Source: Streptomyces sp. NRRL F-6676
Lineage (GTDB): Bacteria > Actinomycetota > Actinomycetes > Streptomycetales > Streptomycetaceae
DNA length: 64,000 bases
Direction: 5' to 3'
Assembly (NCBI RefSeq): GCF_000725625.1
Contig: NZ_JOHS01000042.1
Location: 1-64,000, forward strand
This document shows positions 54,423-62,631 of this stretch, one piece after another; positions within the stretch are counted from its first letter, which is position 1, and the number at the start of each line of letters is the position of its first letter. Below the pieces are notes generated by a model. That model saw only the letters and a list, made by a program, of their open reading frames with translations, had not been told where the DNA came from and made no database searches. Made by a program: the position numbers and the translations under genes.

Positions 54423-55733
54423 ATGACCACGCGCACCCTGCCCCCCGCCGCCTACGACAAGGTCACCGCCACGGTCGGGCGCGACACTGGCGAGCAGCGC
54501 ACGGCGACCCTCTGGACCCATGCTGCGGCCCTCGTCCGGCACGCTCATGACCACGGCCTGGCCCCGACCGACGACCGCCCGGCGGGCCCGGACGGCCTGC
54601 TCAAGTCCCTGGAGAGCCTCGCCGACTGCCACCCCTCCCTGGCCCCGCTCGCCGATCCGGCCGTACTGCCGCTGTGGGAGCAGCCGCTCGGCGCCACCGC
54701 CTGGGCCGCCATCGAGGAGTTCTGGGATCGGCACCCCGCCCTCGAAGACGAGCACCGCGCGGACGGCTACGCCCTCGGCGACACCTACCAGCTGCTGTCC
54801 GAGGAGGCCCGCAAGGGGCGGGCCCTGTGCCAGACGCCGCCTTGGGTCGCCCGACTCCTGCTGCGTCTGTCGCTGGAGCCTGCCATGGAGGAGTGGGGGC
54901 CGGCCAACGTCCGGATGATCGACCCCGCCTGCGGGACCGGGCACATCGCCGTCGCCGCGTTCCACATGACCCGCGTTCCGCCAGTCCGCGGCCGCCGGCC
55001 CGCCCCGGTTGGGCACGGGCCGCAGGCAGTCGAGCGTGCTCTGGCAGCGGTGACGGGCGTGGACCTCGACGCGTACGCCGTGGCGCTGACCGCCTACCGC
55101 CTTCTGGCCAGCTCGGCGTCCGTCCTCGGCGTGAGCCTGGACCGCGTCCCGGCGTCGTGGCCCGTCAACGTGACCGCCGCCGACTCCCTGCTGGACCGCA
55201 CCGAGCCCCTGCTGGCCGCTGGCACGTACCACGCGTGCGTAGCCAACCCGCCTTACATCACCCCGAAGGACCCCGTCGTCCGCGACCAGGTCCGCGCCGC
55301 GTACCCGCAGGTTGCGGCCGGCAAATACTCACTGGCTCTGCCCTTTACCGCGCTGATGCTCGAGCACCTGGCCGTCCCGGACGGCTTCGTGGCGCAGCTG
55401 ACCGCGAACTCGTTCATGAAGCGGGAGTTCGGCAGGCGGTACGTCACCGAGTTCCTTCCCCGCTTCGACGCGCGCTGGATCATCGACACCTCCGGGGCCT
55501 ACATCCCCGGTCACGGGACGCCCACCTGCATCCTCGTTCACCGAGCCCGTCCGCCGGTCGGCGACACGGTCACGGTGGTCCGGGGCAACCGCGGGGAGCC
55601 GCACATTCCAGAGGACCCCGCGCAAGGGCTGGTCTGGAGAGCGATCGAGGAAGCGGTCGACAGCCGGCTGGCCTGGGACCGGTTCCAAGCGGGTGCGGAC
55701 CTCGCGCGGCGCGACGGAGGCGACACCGCCTAG
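54423..55733 (+). CDS. N6-adenine DNA methyltransferase, 436 aa
   Basis: ATG 54423 follows GAGGAG. Motif I (SAM binding) is DPACGTGHIAVAAF starting near residue 167. Motif IV NPPY is at 275-278 in CVANPPYITPKD, and TANSFMKREFGRRYV with FDARWIIDTSGAYIPGHGTPTCIL follows, as in type I/IIG and PglX-type gamma-class enzymes. At 436 aa it lacks room for a large target-recognition or nuclease domain, so it is either an orphan methylase or one part of a modification system. The PP-loop gene precedes it. Motif A copy 7 begins 3 bp after its stop. Confidence 0.85.
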   Translation: MTTRTLPPAAYDKVTATVGRDTGEQRTATLWTHAAALVRHAHDHGLAPTDDRPAGPDGLLKSLESLADCHPSLAPLADPAVLPLWEQPLGATAWAAIEEFWDRHPALEDEHRADGYALGDTYQLLSEEARKGRALCQTPPWVARLLLRLSLEPAMEEWGPANVRMIDPACGTGHIAVAAFHMTRVPPVRGRRPAPVGHGPQAVERALAAVTGVDLDAYAVALTAYRLLASSASVLGVSLDRVPASWPVNVTAADSLLDRTEPLLAAGTYHACVANPPYITPKDPVVRDQVRAAYPQVAAGKYSLALPFTALMLEHLAVPDGFVAQLTANSFMKREFGRRYVTEFLPRFDARWIIDTSGAYIPGHGTPTCILVHRARPPVGDTVTVVRGNRGEPHIPEDPAQGLVWRAIEEAVDSRLAWDRFQAGADLARRDGGDTA

Positions 55734-55736
55734 ATG

Positions 55737-55765
55737 TTGCGTATTCCCGTTTCAATGTGTACTGT
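55737..55765 (+). promoter_or_regulatory. Motif A promoter, copy 7
   Basis: TTGCGT and TACTGT are separated by 17 bp; the spacer ends TTTCAATGTG. It starts 3 bp after the methylase stop and lies 98 bp upstream of the ATG at 55863. Confidence 0.75.
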
Positions 55766-55862
55766 CATTCTCAGGTCGGGCCAACGCCCCGCCTCGCCAA
55801 ACCGCTTGACGAGCGCCGCTCCAGGCGTCGCGGCGTCTCAGCGCATCCGGGGACTGATACAG

Positions 55863-56411
55863 ATGAAGCGGAACAAGCCGCTCATAAAGCGCCGCAAGGC
55901 GGGAACGCAGTACATGCGGCGGAGGCCGTACCGGTGGCAGGTAAGGTCCACTGGCCACTGGGTGCTGGCCGTGCCTCAGGCGTTCGTCGGGACCAGCCAG
56001 ACCGTCCTCGACATGACCGGAGCCGTGCCCGCGGGCGCTGACGAATCGTCCCCCGACGACCCGCGTTACGACGGCTCTATATTGCGCTGGCGGCTCGACC
56101 GCGACGGCCAGACCCAGTTCGTCTACGGGTTCTGGACATGGGGTCGGAGCCAGTCGGCCAAGGGTAAGCGCTTCTCGGCCAGGTTCCGTCTCTCTCTCCC
56201 CGCTACATCGGACGTGTACCACGTGTTCGCAGCGGAACGTCCCGCGTGCGCACACGGGACGCGGTGCCCGCTCGCGCAGCACTGGTACACGGCTATCGAG
56301 GCCGACCTGGCGACGCACCGACCCGATCAGTGCCCGATGGGCGTGCTGAATGACGGTCCGCCCTGGCGCCTGATCGGCCGGACAGTGCCCGACGGCCGCC
56401 ACATCTACTGA
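55863..56411 (+). CDS. Hypothetical basic protein, 182 aa
   Basis: The ATG at 55863 starts MKRNKPLIKRRKAGTQYMRRRPYRW, a strongly basic N-terminus. The rest is beta-rich (STGHWVLAVPQAFVG, LRWRLDRDGQTQFVYGFW, SARFRLSLPATS) and then has ACAHGTRCPLAQHW and CPMG, a possible zinc site. The upstream site is weak. No family recognised. A nucleic-acid-binding role would fit the basic start. Confidence 0.65.
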   Translation: MKRNKPLIKRRKAGTQYMRRRPYRWQVRSTGHWVLAVPQAFVGTSQTVLDMTGAVPAGADESSPDDPRYDGSILRWRLDRDGQTQFVYGFWTWGRSQSAKGKRFSARFRLSLPATSDVYHVFAAERPACAHGTRCPLAQHWYTAIEADLATHRPDQCPMGVLNDGPPWRLIGRTVPDGRHIY

Positions 56412-56584
56412 CGCCTCAGCACAGGACACCGGGCCGCCCGACAGTTGTCTCAACTCCGGTCGGCCCGGTCCCAAGCCCGAACGCAATCCAGCCTGGCCAA
56501 GGCCGCCGCTGGAACCCCTCCACAGCTCTTCCCTTCCGCCATCCCAAAGGCGACGCACCGCGTCTCATACACCCAGGAGCCATC

Positions 56585-57259
56585 ATGGGCACCACCCGTA
56601 CCCGTCTGCCCGGCATCACGCTCCGCGACGTGGCGCCCACCGACGCGGACGCCGTTATGCGACTCCTCGCCGACGTGAACCCCGGCGATCCCGACGCCTT
56701 CGAGGACGTCCAGCCGAACCTGTCTTTGCCGCAGGAGGGACCCCTCTCGCACTTCCGGAACCTGATGGTCGTGGCACTAAGCGATGCAGGCGAGATCCTC
56801 GGCGTCCTCATCGGAGGCGTCCCGCTCTGGCTCTTCAGCCACATCGGTGTCGATCCCGTCCTGGCACACCGCCTGGCGGAACGAATCGCGACCATCACGG
56901 CAGTGGCCGTGCTGCCCCAGCAGCGCGGGCGCGGCATCGGAGCCGAACTTGTCCGGCACTCGGTGCGCCGTTTCACGCGCGCCGGCTACGGACTGCTGAC
57001 CCTCAACTGCTTCCCTGAGCTGGAAAGCTACTACCAGGGCTTGGGCTTCACGATCATGGACGACCTGAACGTGTCCCTCGGTCCTCTGAATCCGGTACAG
57101 CAGCAGTGGGGCGACACGCGAGTGGCCGCCCGGGCTCTGGACCGGTACACCGCACTCGTCGATGTCCCCGGTCTTTCCTCTCCGGTCGTCTCGGGCATTC
57201 TCCCCAACACGAGCTTGCCCCGAGGTACCTACTTCGACGGTGAGCGGCTGTGGCCCTGA
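56585..57259 (+). CDS. GNAT-family acetyltransferase, 224 aa
   Basis: ATG 56585 follows AGGAG. Residues 10-40 hold the GNAT opening (ITLRDVAPTDADAVMRLL). The acetyl-CoA site is ITAVAVLPQQRGRGIGAELV (R/Q-x-x-G-x-G/A), followed by LLTLNCFPELESYYQGLGF, the usual beta5-helix-G-F end. The C-terminal 60 residues are an extra tail. Substrate unknown; the context gives no hint beyond plasmid cargo. Confidence 0.85.
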   Translation: MGTTRTRLPGITLRDVAPTDADAVMRLLADVNPGDPDAFEDVQPNLSLPQEGPLSHFRNLMVVALSDAGEILGVLIGGVPLWLFSHIGVDPVLAHRLAERIATITAVAVLPQQRGRGIGAELVRHSVRRFTRAGYGLLTLNCFPELESYYQGLGFTIMDDLNVSLGPLNPVQQQWGDTRVAARALDRYTALVDVPGLSSPVVSGILPNTSLPRGTYFDGERLWP

Positions 57260-57350
57260 ACTGCCGAAGGCCAGGCTGAAACGTTCATCCCGGCTAGAGC
57301 ATGCGTACGAATGCAGGTACGGATCTGCATCCACAACCAAGGAGAATCCG

Positions 57351-57596
57351 ATGCCAGTTGCTGAGAGACAGGGCCCCGTGCCGCGCCCCTGGGCCCGGTG
57401 GTCGCTTCGCTGGGGCGCGCCGAGTGCGGCGGTCGCCCTGGTCAGCGTGTGGGTGATAGAGCCCGGCAGCCTCGTCGGCGGGATCGTTGCGGTCGGGGTG
57501 GCGCTGGCGGCGCTCCTGGTCTTCGCCGGGACGATGCCCCGGCGACAGCCCCAGGAGCGGCGAGCGCGCAGGGATGCTGCCGGCGCGGGCGAGTAG
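57351..57596 (+). CDS. Small two-helix membrane protein, 81 aa
   Basis: ATG 57351 follows AAGGAG. A basic start (MPVAERQGPVPRPWARWSLRWG) is followed by two hydrophobic segments at about 24-40 and 43-61 and a basic tail (PRRQPQERRARRD). No recognised family. It is separated from the acetyltransferase by 91 bp and followed by a terminator-like repeat. Confidence 0.65.
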   Translation: MPVAERQGPVPRPWARWSLRWGAPSAAVALVSVWVIEPGSLVGGIVAVGVALAALLVFAGTMPRRQPQERRARRDAAGAGE

Positions 57597-57642
57597 CGGG
57601 AGCCCGGTGCCGCGGCCGTTGCGCCGCGCACCTGAGACTCCG

Positions 57643-57685
57643 AATGGTGGTCCGGGTGAGTGTGTGAACACCCCGGCCCACCATC
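57643..57685 (+). terminator. Imperfect hairpin before motif A copy 8
   Basis: ATGGTGG-T-CCGGGTG pairs with CACCCCGG-CCCACCAT with one bulge on each side. It lies 47 bp after the stop of the 81-aa gene and 34 bp before motif A copy 8. Confidence 0.5.
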
Positions 57686-57718
57686 CGGGGGCGTGGGTAC
57701 TCTCTGGCAGCCTGAATG

Positions 57719-57747
57719 TTGCTTATTCTCGTTTCAGTATGTAGATT
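57719..57747 (+). promoter_or_regulatory. Motif A promoter, copy 8
   Basis: TTGCTT and TAGATT are separated by 17 bp; the spacer ends TTTCAGTATG. TAGATT is close to the Streptomyces -10 consensus. It is 67 bp upstream of the ATG at 57814. Confidence 0.75.
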
Positions 57748-57813
57748 GCTTGCGTTGCTGGCGAACCTTCAAGCCCGCGCCACGCCGCCCCCCTTCTCCT
57801 CAGGAGCCCTCCC

Positions 57814-58275
57814 ATGCTTGCTGTCGTCCATGAGGTTGACGCCGCGCTTCTCGCCTACCGGCGGGGCTGGGCCGATGTCTGGCTGACCCTGGTGGACATC
57901 ACCACCGACTTGATGCACCTGGCCAGTCACATGCGCACCGACGTCGAACGCTGCCTCGACGGCGACGCGAAGGCGCGACTGGACGAACGCCCCCTGGCCG
58001 CCATGCCGAACCTCGCGCCCTCCGTCGAGCCGATCCACAACACGGATGACTCGGCCGCCGAGGACCACCTCTTCGACGTATACGTGCACGCCAGCGACGC
58101 TGCTGCCGCCCTTCGAGTGCACATGGCAGACGACCCCTACCCCACCTTCTCGAAGGCGCTGCACGTCCTGCTCAACGATCTGCGCGCCTACGCCCAGAAC
58201 CTCGGCTTCGACTTCGACGAGGTCATGCGCGTGGCTGCGCAGGCCCACCGGGTCGACCAGCGCAAGGCCAAGTAG
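57814..58275 (+). CDS. Hypothetical helical protein, 153 aa
   Basis: ATG 57814 follows AGGAG. The sequence is all-helical: VVHEVDAALLAYRRGWADVWLTLVD, an acidic middle (IHNTDDSAAEDHLFDVYVHAS), and KALHVLLNDLRAYAQNLGFDFDEVMRVAAQAHR. There is no membrane span or motif. It heads the 57.8-61.8 kb unit behind motif A copy 8. Function unknown. Confidence 0.7.
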   Translation: MLAVVHEVDAALLAYRRGWADVWLTLVDITTDLMHLASHMRTDVERCLDGDAKARLDERPLAAMPNLAPSVEPIHNTDDSAAEDHLFDVYVHASDAAAALRVHMADDPYPTFSKALHVLLNDLRAYAQNLGFDFDEVMRVAAQAHRVDQRKAK

Positions 58276-58349
58276 CCGGACGCCGCCCGGCGCCGTCACC
58301 CACGGTGCCGCCGCCCTACGAACGATTCCGCCAGAAAGGGACCAGCATC

Positions 58350-58658
58350 ATGACCAGGGCCGTGATCCGCACTCCGGAAGCCGAATACCCTCCCCGCGGC
58401 TCCATACGGATGTACCTCGACCGCGGTGTGCACCCGGCGACCGGGGCGCCGCTCCTCGGCGCCGATCTCGACAACCCGCCCGCCGTCTGCGGAAGTTGCG
58501 CCCACACGGTGCTGAAGCGGCTCGCTGACGGTCGCGAGCGGCTCAAGTGCGGGCGTCGGCCGTGCGGGAGCCGCGGGCTGCGCGGTCCCGATTTGCGCGA
58601 CTCCATGCCCGCGTGCGCGGAGTACACCGCCGCATCCGCCGCACTGCACAGCACCTGA
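58350..58658 (+). CDS. Small cysteine-rich protein, 102 aa
   Basis: ATG 58350 is preferred, with AAAGGGA upstream; an in-frame codon at 58305 has no site. Cysteines at CGSC, then C-x5-C in KCGRRPCGS, and a later CAEY suggest one zinc site in the C-terminal half. The N-terminus is charged and Pro-rich. No family named. Confidence 0.6.
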   Translation: MTRAVIRTPEAEYPPRGSIRMYLDRGVHPATGAPLLGADLDNPPAVCGSCAHTVLKRLADGRERLKCGRRPCGSRGLRGPDLRDSMPACAEYTAASAALHST

Positions 58659-58673
58659 TCTCCCTGACCGCCG

Positions 58674-58737
58674 CGCCCGGGTGCGTTCCGCCCAGACCTA
58701 CGCGGTCCTGCACGCCGCAGGCGGCAGGACCCGGGCG
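58674..58737 (+). terminator. Nested hairpin after the 102-aa gene
   Basis: CGCCCGGGT at 58674 pairs with ACCCGGGCG at 58729, and inside it GTCCTGC at 58705 pairs with GCAGGAC at 58724. The nested structure starts 16 bp after the stop. Confidence 0.6.
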
Positions 58738-58792
58738 TAGGCAGGTCCCCCGTAGCCCCAACCCCCAACCCGCTTCACCCGGAGATGTGATC

Positions 58793-59158
58793 ATGCTGCC
58801 CGGCCTCACCCAGCACATCGACTTCCAGCCGGCCCACAACGACTACACCCGCGGGTTCCTCGTGGTGAGCAAGACCGACCGCACCACCGTGTACGGGTAC
58901 GTGTGGGAACACACCCTCCCGGACCGCACCACCACGTGGGTCGCCCAGCCCGACGCGACCAACCACGCTTCGCGTATCGCCGGCTTCCAGTCCCGGGAGT
59001 GGGGCGGCGAGTTCCTGTACGAGCGCGAGTGGCCCAAGTTCGTCCATCGCGAGGGCGCCAAGGCCGACGCTCTCCCGCAGGTGGGATGCACCGAGCACAC
59101 GCCGTGCGGGACCTGCTCCCTGTGCGAACCCGACCTGGCCCGCCGCGGAATTCTCTGA
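58793..59158 (+). CDS. Hypothetical protein with a cysteine cluster at its end, 121 aa
   Basis: ATG 58793 has GGAG 8 bp upstream; GTG 58787 is an alternative. The N-terminal 90 residues are beta-rich (GFLVVSKTDRTTVYGYVWEHTLPDRTTTW). The C-terminus has CTEHTPCGTCSLCEPD, four cysteines close together that could bind zinc or an iron-sulfur cluster. No family recognised. Confidence 0.65.
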   Translation: MLPGLTQHIDFQPAHNDYTRGFLVVSKTDRTTVYGYVWEHTLPDRTTTWVAQPDATNHASRIAGFQSREWGGEFLYEREWPKFVHREGAKADALPQVGCTEHTPCGTCSLCEPDLARRGIL

Positions 59159-59300
59159 GCGAGACGGCTGCGCCGCTCGTACGGCACTCATCACCACAAC
59201 GTGCAGGCCCGGTGCCGCAGACGGCGCCTTACCCACCCGCGGCACCGGTCCCGACTCCCTGTTCCCGACCACAACACCCCACCCATGCCCTGGAACCCTC

Positions 59301-60317
59301 ATGCCCGCTGATTCCACCGCCACCATCGTGACCAAGGCCATCGATCAGGTGATCACCCACAGGGAAGGGGACTGTACCGATCCGAGTTGCGCCCGGCACG
59401 CCGGTACGACCAACTGCCCCCCGATCACCGTCAGCCGTAGCCCCGGCTCCGTCCTCGGCGAAGCGGTCGCCGAGGCCTGGCACGCCGCCGGCGGCAGCCG
59501 GCTCGACATCCCCGCAGGGGTCGTCGCCGCCCTCGCTCTGTGGCCCCAGAAGTCCCCCGGCGCCGAGGCCGCCGACACAATCGCCGCGTACATCGCCGCA
59601 CAGCCCCCGCGCGTCCTGGTCCGCGGCCTGGCCGACAGCGCCGACTACTACTACCGCCTTCGCCCCGACCTGTGGGCCACCGCCCGCCCGCTGTTCGACT
59701 GGACCAGGGAGGACCTGCACGACACCCACCTCGCGGGCGTACGCGCCGTGGCCCGTGCCGCGCTGCGCCACGGAGTCCTCCAGCACACCGGAGACACCGA
59801 CCCCGCCGAGCGGTCCCGGATCGACCTCATGTCCTGGGTCATCACGAGCCTGCGCCACCACCACTCCCGGCGCAGCCTCGGCGAGTACCACACCCCGCCC
59901 GACATCAGCAATCTGATCGCCACCGTGCTGGCCGACGAGGGCAGCACAGGAAGGCGACCCCACCGACGCGGCGAATGGGCGCTCGAGCCGACCGCCGGAA
60001 CAGGAGGGCTCTTCCGCTCCGCCGCGCAGGACCTGCGCCGCGCCGGCGAGGACCCGGCAGAGCGCGGCTGGGTCATGCTCGAACTCGATCCCCTGGCCGC
60101 CGCCGGAGCCGCCGTCAACGCCCTGGTCTGGGAACTGGGCCCCCGCGCGTTCGTCGGATGCGGAGATGTCCTCGCACAGCCCAACCTCGCCGAGGACACC
60201 CTCGCCCGGGCGCGCGACATGGCCCGCCACCGCGACGACGTCATGGATCTGATCCGCTTCGCGATCGCCACACGCACGACCGACCGCCTGCTCGACGCCC
60301 TCATGGCCACCAACTAG
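59301..60317 (+). CDS. N6-DNA methylase homologue lacking the NPPY motif, 338 aa
   Basis: The N-terminal 180 residues are helical and begin with a CTDPSCARHAGTTNC cluster. SLGEYHTPPDISNLIATVL is the HsdM-type approach to the SAM site, and LEPTAGTGGLFRSAA is motif I. A SAM-domain continuation follows (WVMLELDPLAAAGAAVNALVW). The chain then ends about 60 residues later without any NPP[YFW], so the base-flipping catalytic motif is absent. It may be a truncated methylase, a SAM-binding regulator or a subunit of the 54423 enzyme. It starts about 140 bp after the previous gene, in a gap without a visible promoter. Confidence 0.7.
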   Translation: MPADSTATIVTKAIDQVITHREGDCTDPSCARHAGTTNCPPITVSRSPGSVLGEAVAEAWHAAGGSRLDIPAGVVAALALWPQKSPGAEAADTIAAYIAAQPPRVLVRGLADSADYYYRLRPDLWATARPLFDWTREDLHDTHLAGVRAVARAALRHGVLQHTGDTDPAERSRIDLMSWVITSLRHHHSRRSLGEYHTPPDISNLIATVLADEGSTGRRPHRRGEWALEPTAGTGGLFRSAAQDLRRAGEDPAERGWVMLELDPLAAAGAAVNALVWELGPRAFVGCGDVLAQPNLAEDTLARARDMARHRDDVMDLIRFAIATRTTDRLLDALMATN

Positions 60318-60366
60318 CCGCCCCACCCGGCCCGCGACCTCGTGGGCCGAGCCCGAAGGAGAGACC

Positions 60367-60720
60367 ATGGGCCAAGCCCACGACCACCGCGAGAGCCAGG
60401 CCGTAGCCCAGGCGCTGCGCACCGTCCTGCCAGCGCCCAGCCGTACCTATGTGTACGTGCTCGCCTGCGGATGCACCGACGCCGAGGGTCTGCTGTCCTG
60501 GCACATCGACACCGAGGCCCGGTCCTACGAGCTCGAGCTCTCCCCCGCCGCAGTCGGCCCGAGGGAGGTCCGGCTGACGAGCCGGCCGCTCATCGGCGAC
60601 GAGCCCGCCTGGAGCGAGGAGTTCCTCATCGGCGGCGCATCAGCCAGCTCGGCGCACTCCCTCGCACGTCTGGTCGCCCGGCTCACCCTCTCCGACCGGA
60701 GCCCTCTCCCCCTCGACTGA
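60367..60720 (+). CDS. Hypothetical protein, 117 aa
   Basis: ATG 60367 follows AAGGAGAG. It is a small soluble protein with TYVYVLACGCTDAEGLLSWHID and a beta-rich middle, ending in a helix (SSAHSLARLVARLTL). Two cysteines (CGC) are close together. No family recognised. It lies 13 bp before the DUF4007 gene and is probably co-transcribed. Confidence 0.65.
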   Translation: MGQAHDHRESQAVAQALRTVLPAPSRTYVYVLACGCTDAEGLLSWHIDTEARSYELELSPAAVGPREVRLTSRPLIGDEPAWSEEFLIGGASASSAHSLARLVARLTLSDRSPLPLD

Positions 60721-60733
60721 GCAAAGGACCCCC

Positions 60734-61804
60734 GTGTTGAGCCCCGCCCCCCTGTCCGACTGCCTGCCGGCCTTCGGCCGGCACCGCGGCTACCCACCGC
60801 GCTACGGGTGGCTCCGCAAGGTCTACGACGCCCTGCTCCAGGACCCCACCGCCCTGCGCCGCCCCGACGCGACCGTCGTGCTCGGCGTCGGCAAGAGCAT
60901 GGTCCCGTCCATGGCCTTCTGGTCCCAGGCCTTCGGACTGGCCGTCCGCAACAGCCAGGGGCTGGTGCCCACGGACCGCGCCCACTGGCTCCTGCACGAC
61001 GAGACCGGCGCCGACCCCTACCTCGAGCTCGATGCCAGCCTGTGGCTGCTGCACTGGTGGCTGGTGAGCGCCCGGCCGTGCCATGTGCCCACCTGGCGGT
61101 ACCTCTTCGGGTACTCCCCGCTCAGCCGGTCCAGCCGCGCAGAGACGCAGGGGCGCCTGGCGGCCGCCGCTGAAGCGGCCGGCCTCAGGAGCCCGGCTTC
61201 GTCGGTGCTCGCCTCGGACATCGCCTGCCTGGTGAGCATGTATGCGCCCGGCGACCGCTCTGCCGCGAGCATCGAGGACGAGCTCTCTAACCCGTTCCGC
61301 ACCCTCCACCTGCTCGACCCAGAACCGCCCGCCGACCGCATGGCCGACCGCAGCCACCTCGTCGTGCTCCGCCGAACGGCCGGCCGACACTGTCCCGCGC
61401 CCGTTCAGGTGTACGCGAGCCTGGACTTCGCAGCCCGGACCGCCGGCCCGGAGGTCGGCTCCGTCACCCTGGCTCGGCTCGCCTCCGATCCCCTCGGGCC
61501 CGGCCGGCTCCTTCTCACCAGCACCGCCGACCTCCGCCGCGCCCTGCACCAGATCGCCGGCCAGCATGGGGGTCTGGCCGTCGTGGAGTCCGGCGACGGC
61601 CAGGAGACACTCGTCTACTCATGCCCGCCCGCACTGCTCGCCGAGGACGTCCTCGCCGACGCCTACCCCTCCCTACGGCCGACCACCAGCCATGCTGGGA
61701 GACGGGGAGTGCCCCATCCCGGCCCTGACGGACTGACTCCCGACTTCCGCTCGCCGAGGCGGGATCCCGGGCTCGGCGAACCCAGCACTCATGTTGCTTA
61801 TTAG
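60734..61804 (+). CDS. DUF4007 family protein, 356 aa
   Basis: GTG 60734 follows AAAGGA. The N-terminal 130 residues match DUF4007 well: PAFGRHRGYPPRYGWLRKVYDALL, VVLGVGKSMVPSMAFWSQAFGL, and ADPYLELDASLWLLHWWL, then TWRYLFGYSP. As I recall, members occur near DndC/PAPS-reductase-like and other DNA-modification genes, so the PP-loop gene at 53039 and the methylases may be partners; this was not checked. The C-terminal 100 residues are less conserved. The last codons and TAG lie inside motif A copy 9, so the true end may once have been shorter. Confidence 0.8.
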   Translation: MLSPAPLSDCLPAFGRHRGYPPRYGWLRKVYDALLQDPTALRRPDATVVLGVGKSMVPSMAFWSQAFGLAVRNSQGLVPTDRAHWLLHDETGADPYLELDASLWLLHWWLVSARPCHVPTWRYLFGYSPLSRSSRAETQGRLAAAAEAAGLRSPASSVLASDIACLVSMYAPGDRSAASIEDELSNPFRTLHLLDPEPPADRMADRSHLVVLRRTAGRHCPAPVQVYASLDFAARTAGPEVGSVTLARLASDPLGPGRLLLTSTADLRRALHQIAGQHGGLAVVESGDGQETLVYSCPPALLAEDVLADAYPSLRPTTSHAGRRGVPHPGPDGLTPDFRSPRRDPGLGEPSTHVAY

Positions 61805-61822
61805 GTTTTCCATGTGTACTGT
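61794..61822 (+). promoter_or_regulatory. Motif A promoter, copy 9, overlapping the DUF4007 stop
   Basis: TTGCTT and TACTGT are separated by 17 bp; the spacer ends TTTTCCATGTG. The DUF4007 stop codon (61802-61804) lies within the spacer. It is 83 bp upstream of the ATG at 61905. Confidence 0.75.
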
Positions 61823-61904
61823 GATCCTTGTTGGTGGTGCTCGCCTCCGGGCTTGAGCACCCCCGCGTCTTCCCCTACCGACGAGACAGGCCCAGGAGAC
61901 ACGC

Positions 61905-62513
61905 ATGCGCATCAAGACCGGTGGACAGCACCAGGGATGGACCGTCGTACACCAGGCGCGACGCGCGTGGCGCGGCTCCTTCGAGGGCGTGTGGCTCGGC
62001 GTGGAGGAGTCCACCGGTCACTGGATGGTCGGCCGCCAGCACGACGGGCAGTCGATGGACGACGGCTTCGACGCGGACGGCAACTGGGCCACGTCCCGGC
62101 ACTTCCGCGAGGGCAACGAGTACCTCAACATGCGCCGGGCTCTGGCCGCGTACGACGAGGAGGCCCAGAACGCGAGCGACGTCTGGAACGGAATGTGGGA
62201 CCAGCGCGCCCACGAGGCCGTCGCCCGGCACCTCGCGCACCGCGTTCCCTTCCCCGCGCCGGTCCGGCTCTCGGCCGGATGGATCGGGCGCGGCCTGACC
62301 GACTACCACCCCCCGCGCGGGTTGACGATCCCGCTCGACGGGCCGGAGGCCAAGTACCACCTGATCCGCTACCTCCAGGGCCAGACCCGGTTTGACGAGA
62401 TCGTGACGGAGCCGGGCTCGGTCTCCGAGGAGGAGGCGTACCAGCTGGCCATCAACGCGACGGGCCCGGTCCGCTTCGTCTGCCGCGGCGTGACCTTCTA
62501 CCTGAGCGAATGA
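61905..62513 (+). CDS. Hypothetical protein, 202 aa
   Basis: ATG 61905 follows AGGAG. Mixed alpha-beta protein: QGWTVVHQARRAWRGSFEGVWLGVEESTGHWMVG, a helical middle (NMRRALAAYDEEAQNASDVWNGMW), and a beta-rich end (GPVRFVCRGVTFYLSE). No family recognised, no membrane segment. First gene behind motif A copy 9. Confidence 0.7.
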   Translation: MRIKTGGQHQGWTVVHQARRAWRGSFEGVWLGVEESTGHWMVGRQHDGQSMDDGFDADGNWATSRHFREGNEYLNMRRALAAYDEEAQNASDVWNGMWDQRAHEAVARHLAHRVPFPAPVRLSAGWIGRGLTDYHPPRGLTIPLDGPEAKYHLIRYLQGQTRFDEIVTEPGSVSEEEAYQLAINATGPVRFVCRGVTFYLSE

Positions 62514-62631
62514 GCCGGACGGCACGGGCGCGGGGTCCAACCGCGCCCGTGCCGCCGGACCACAAGTCGTCCAGCCAACCACCGACGTACAGACCGAAGG
62601 CGAGGACACCGCCCCTGGGGCGGTCGAGAAG

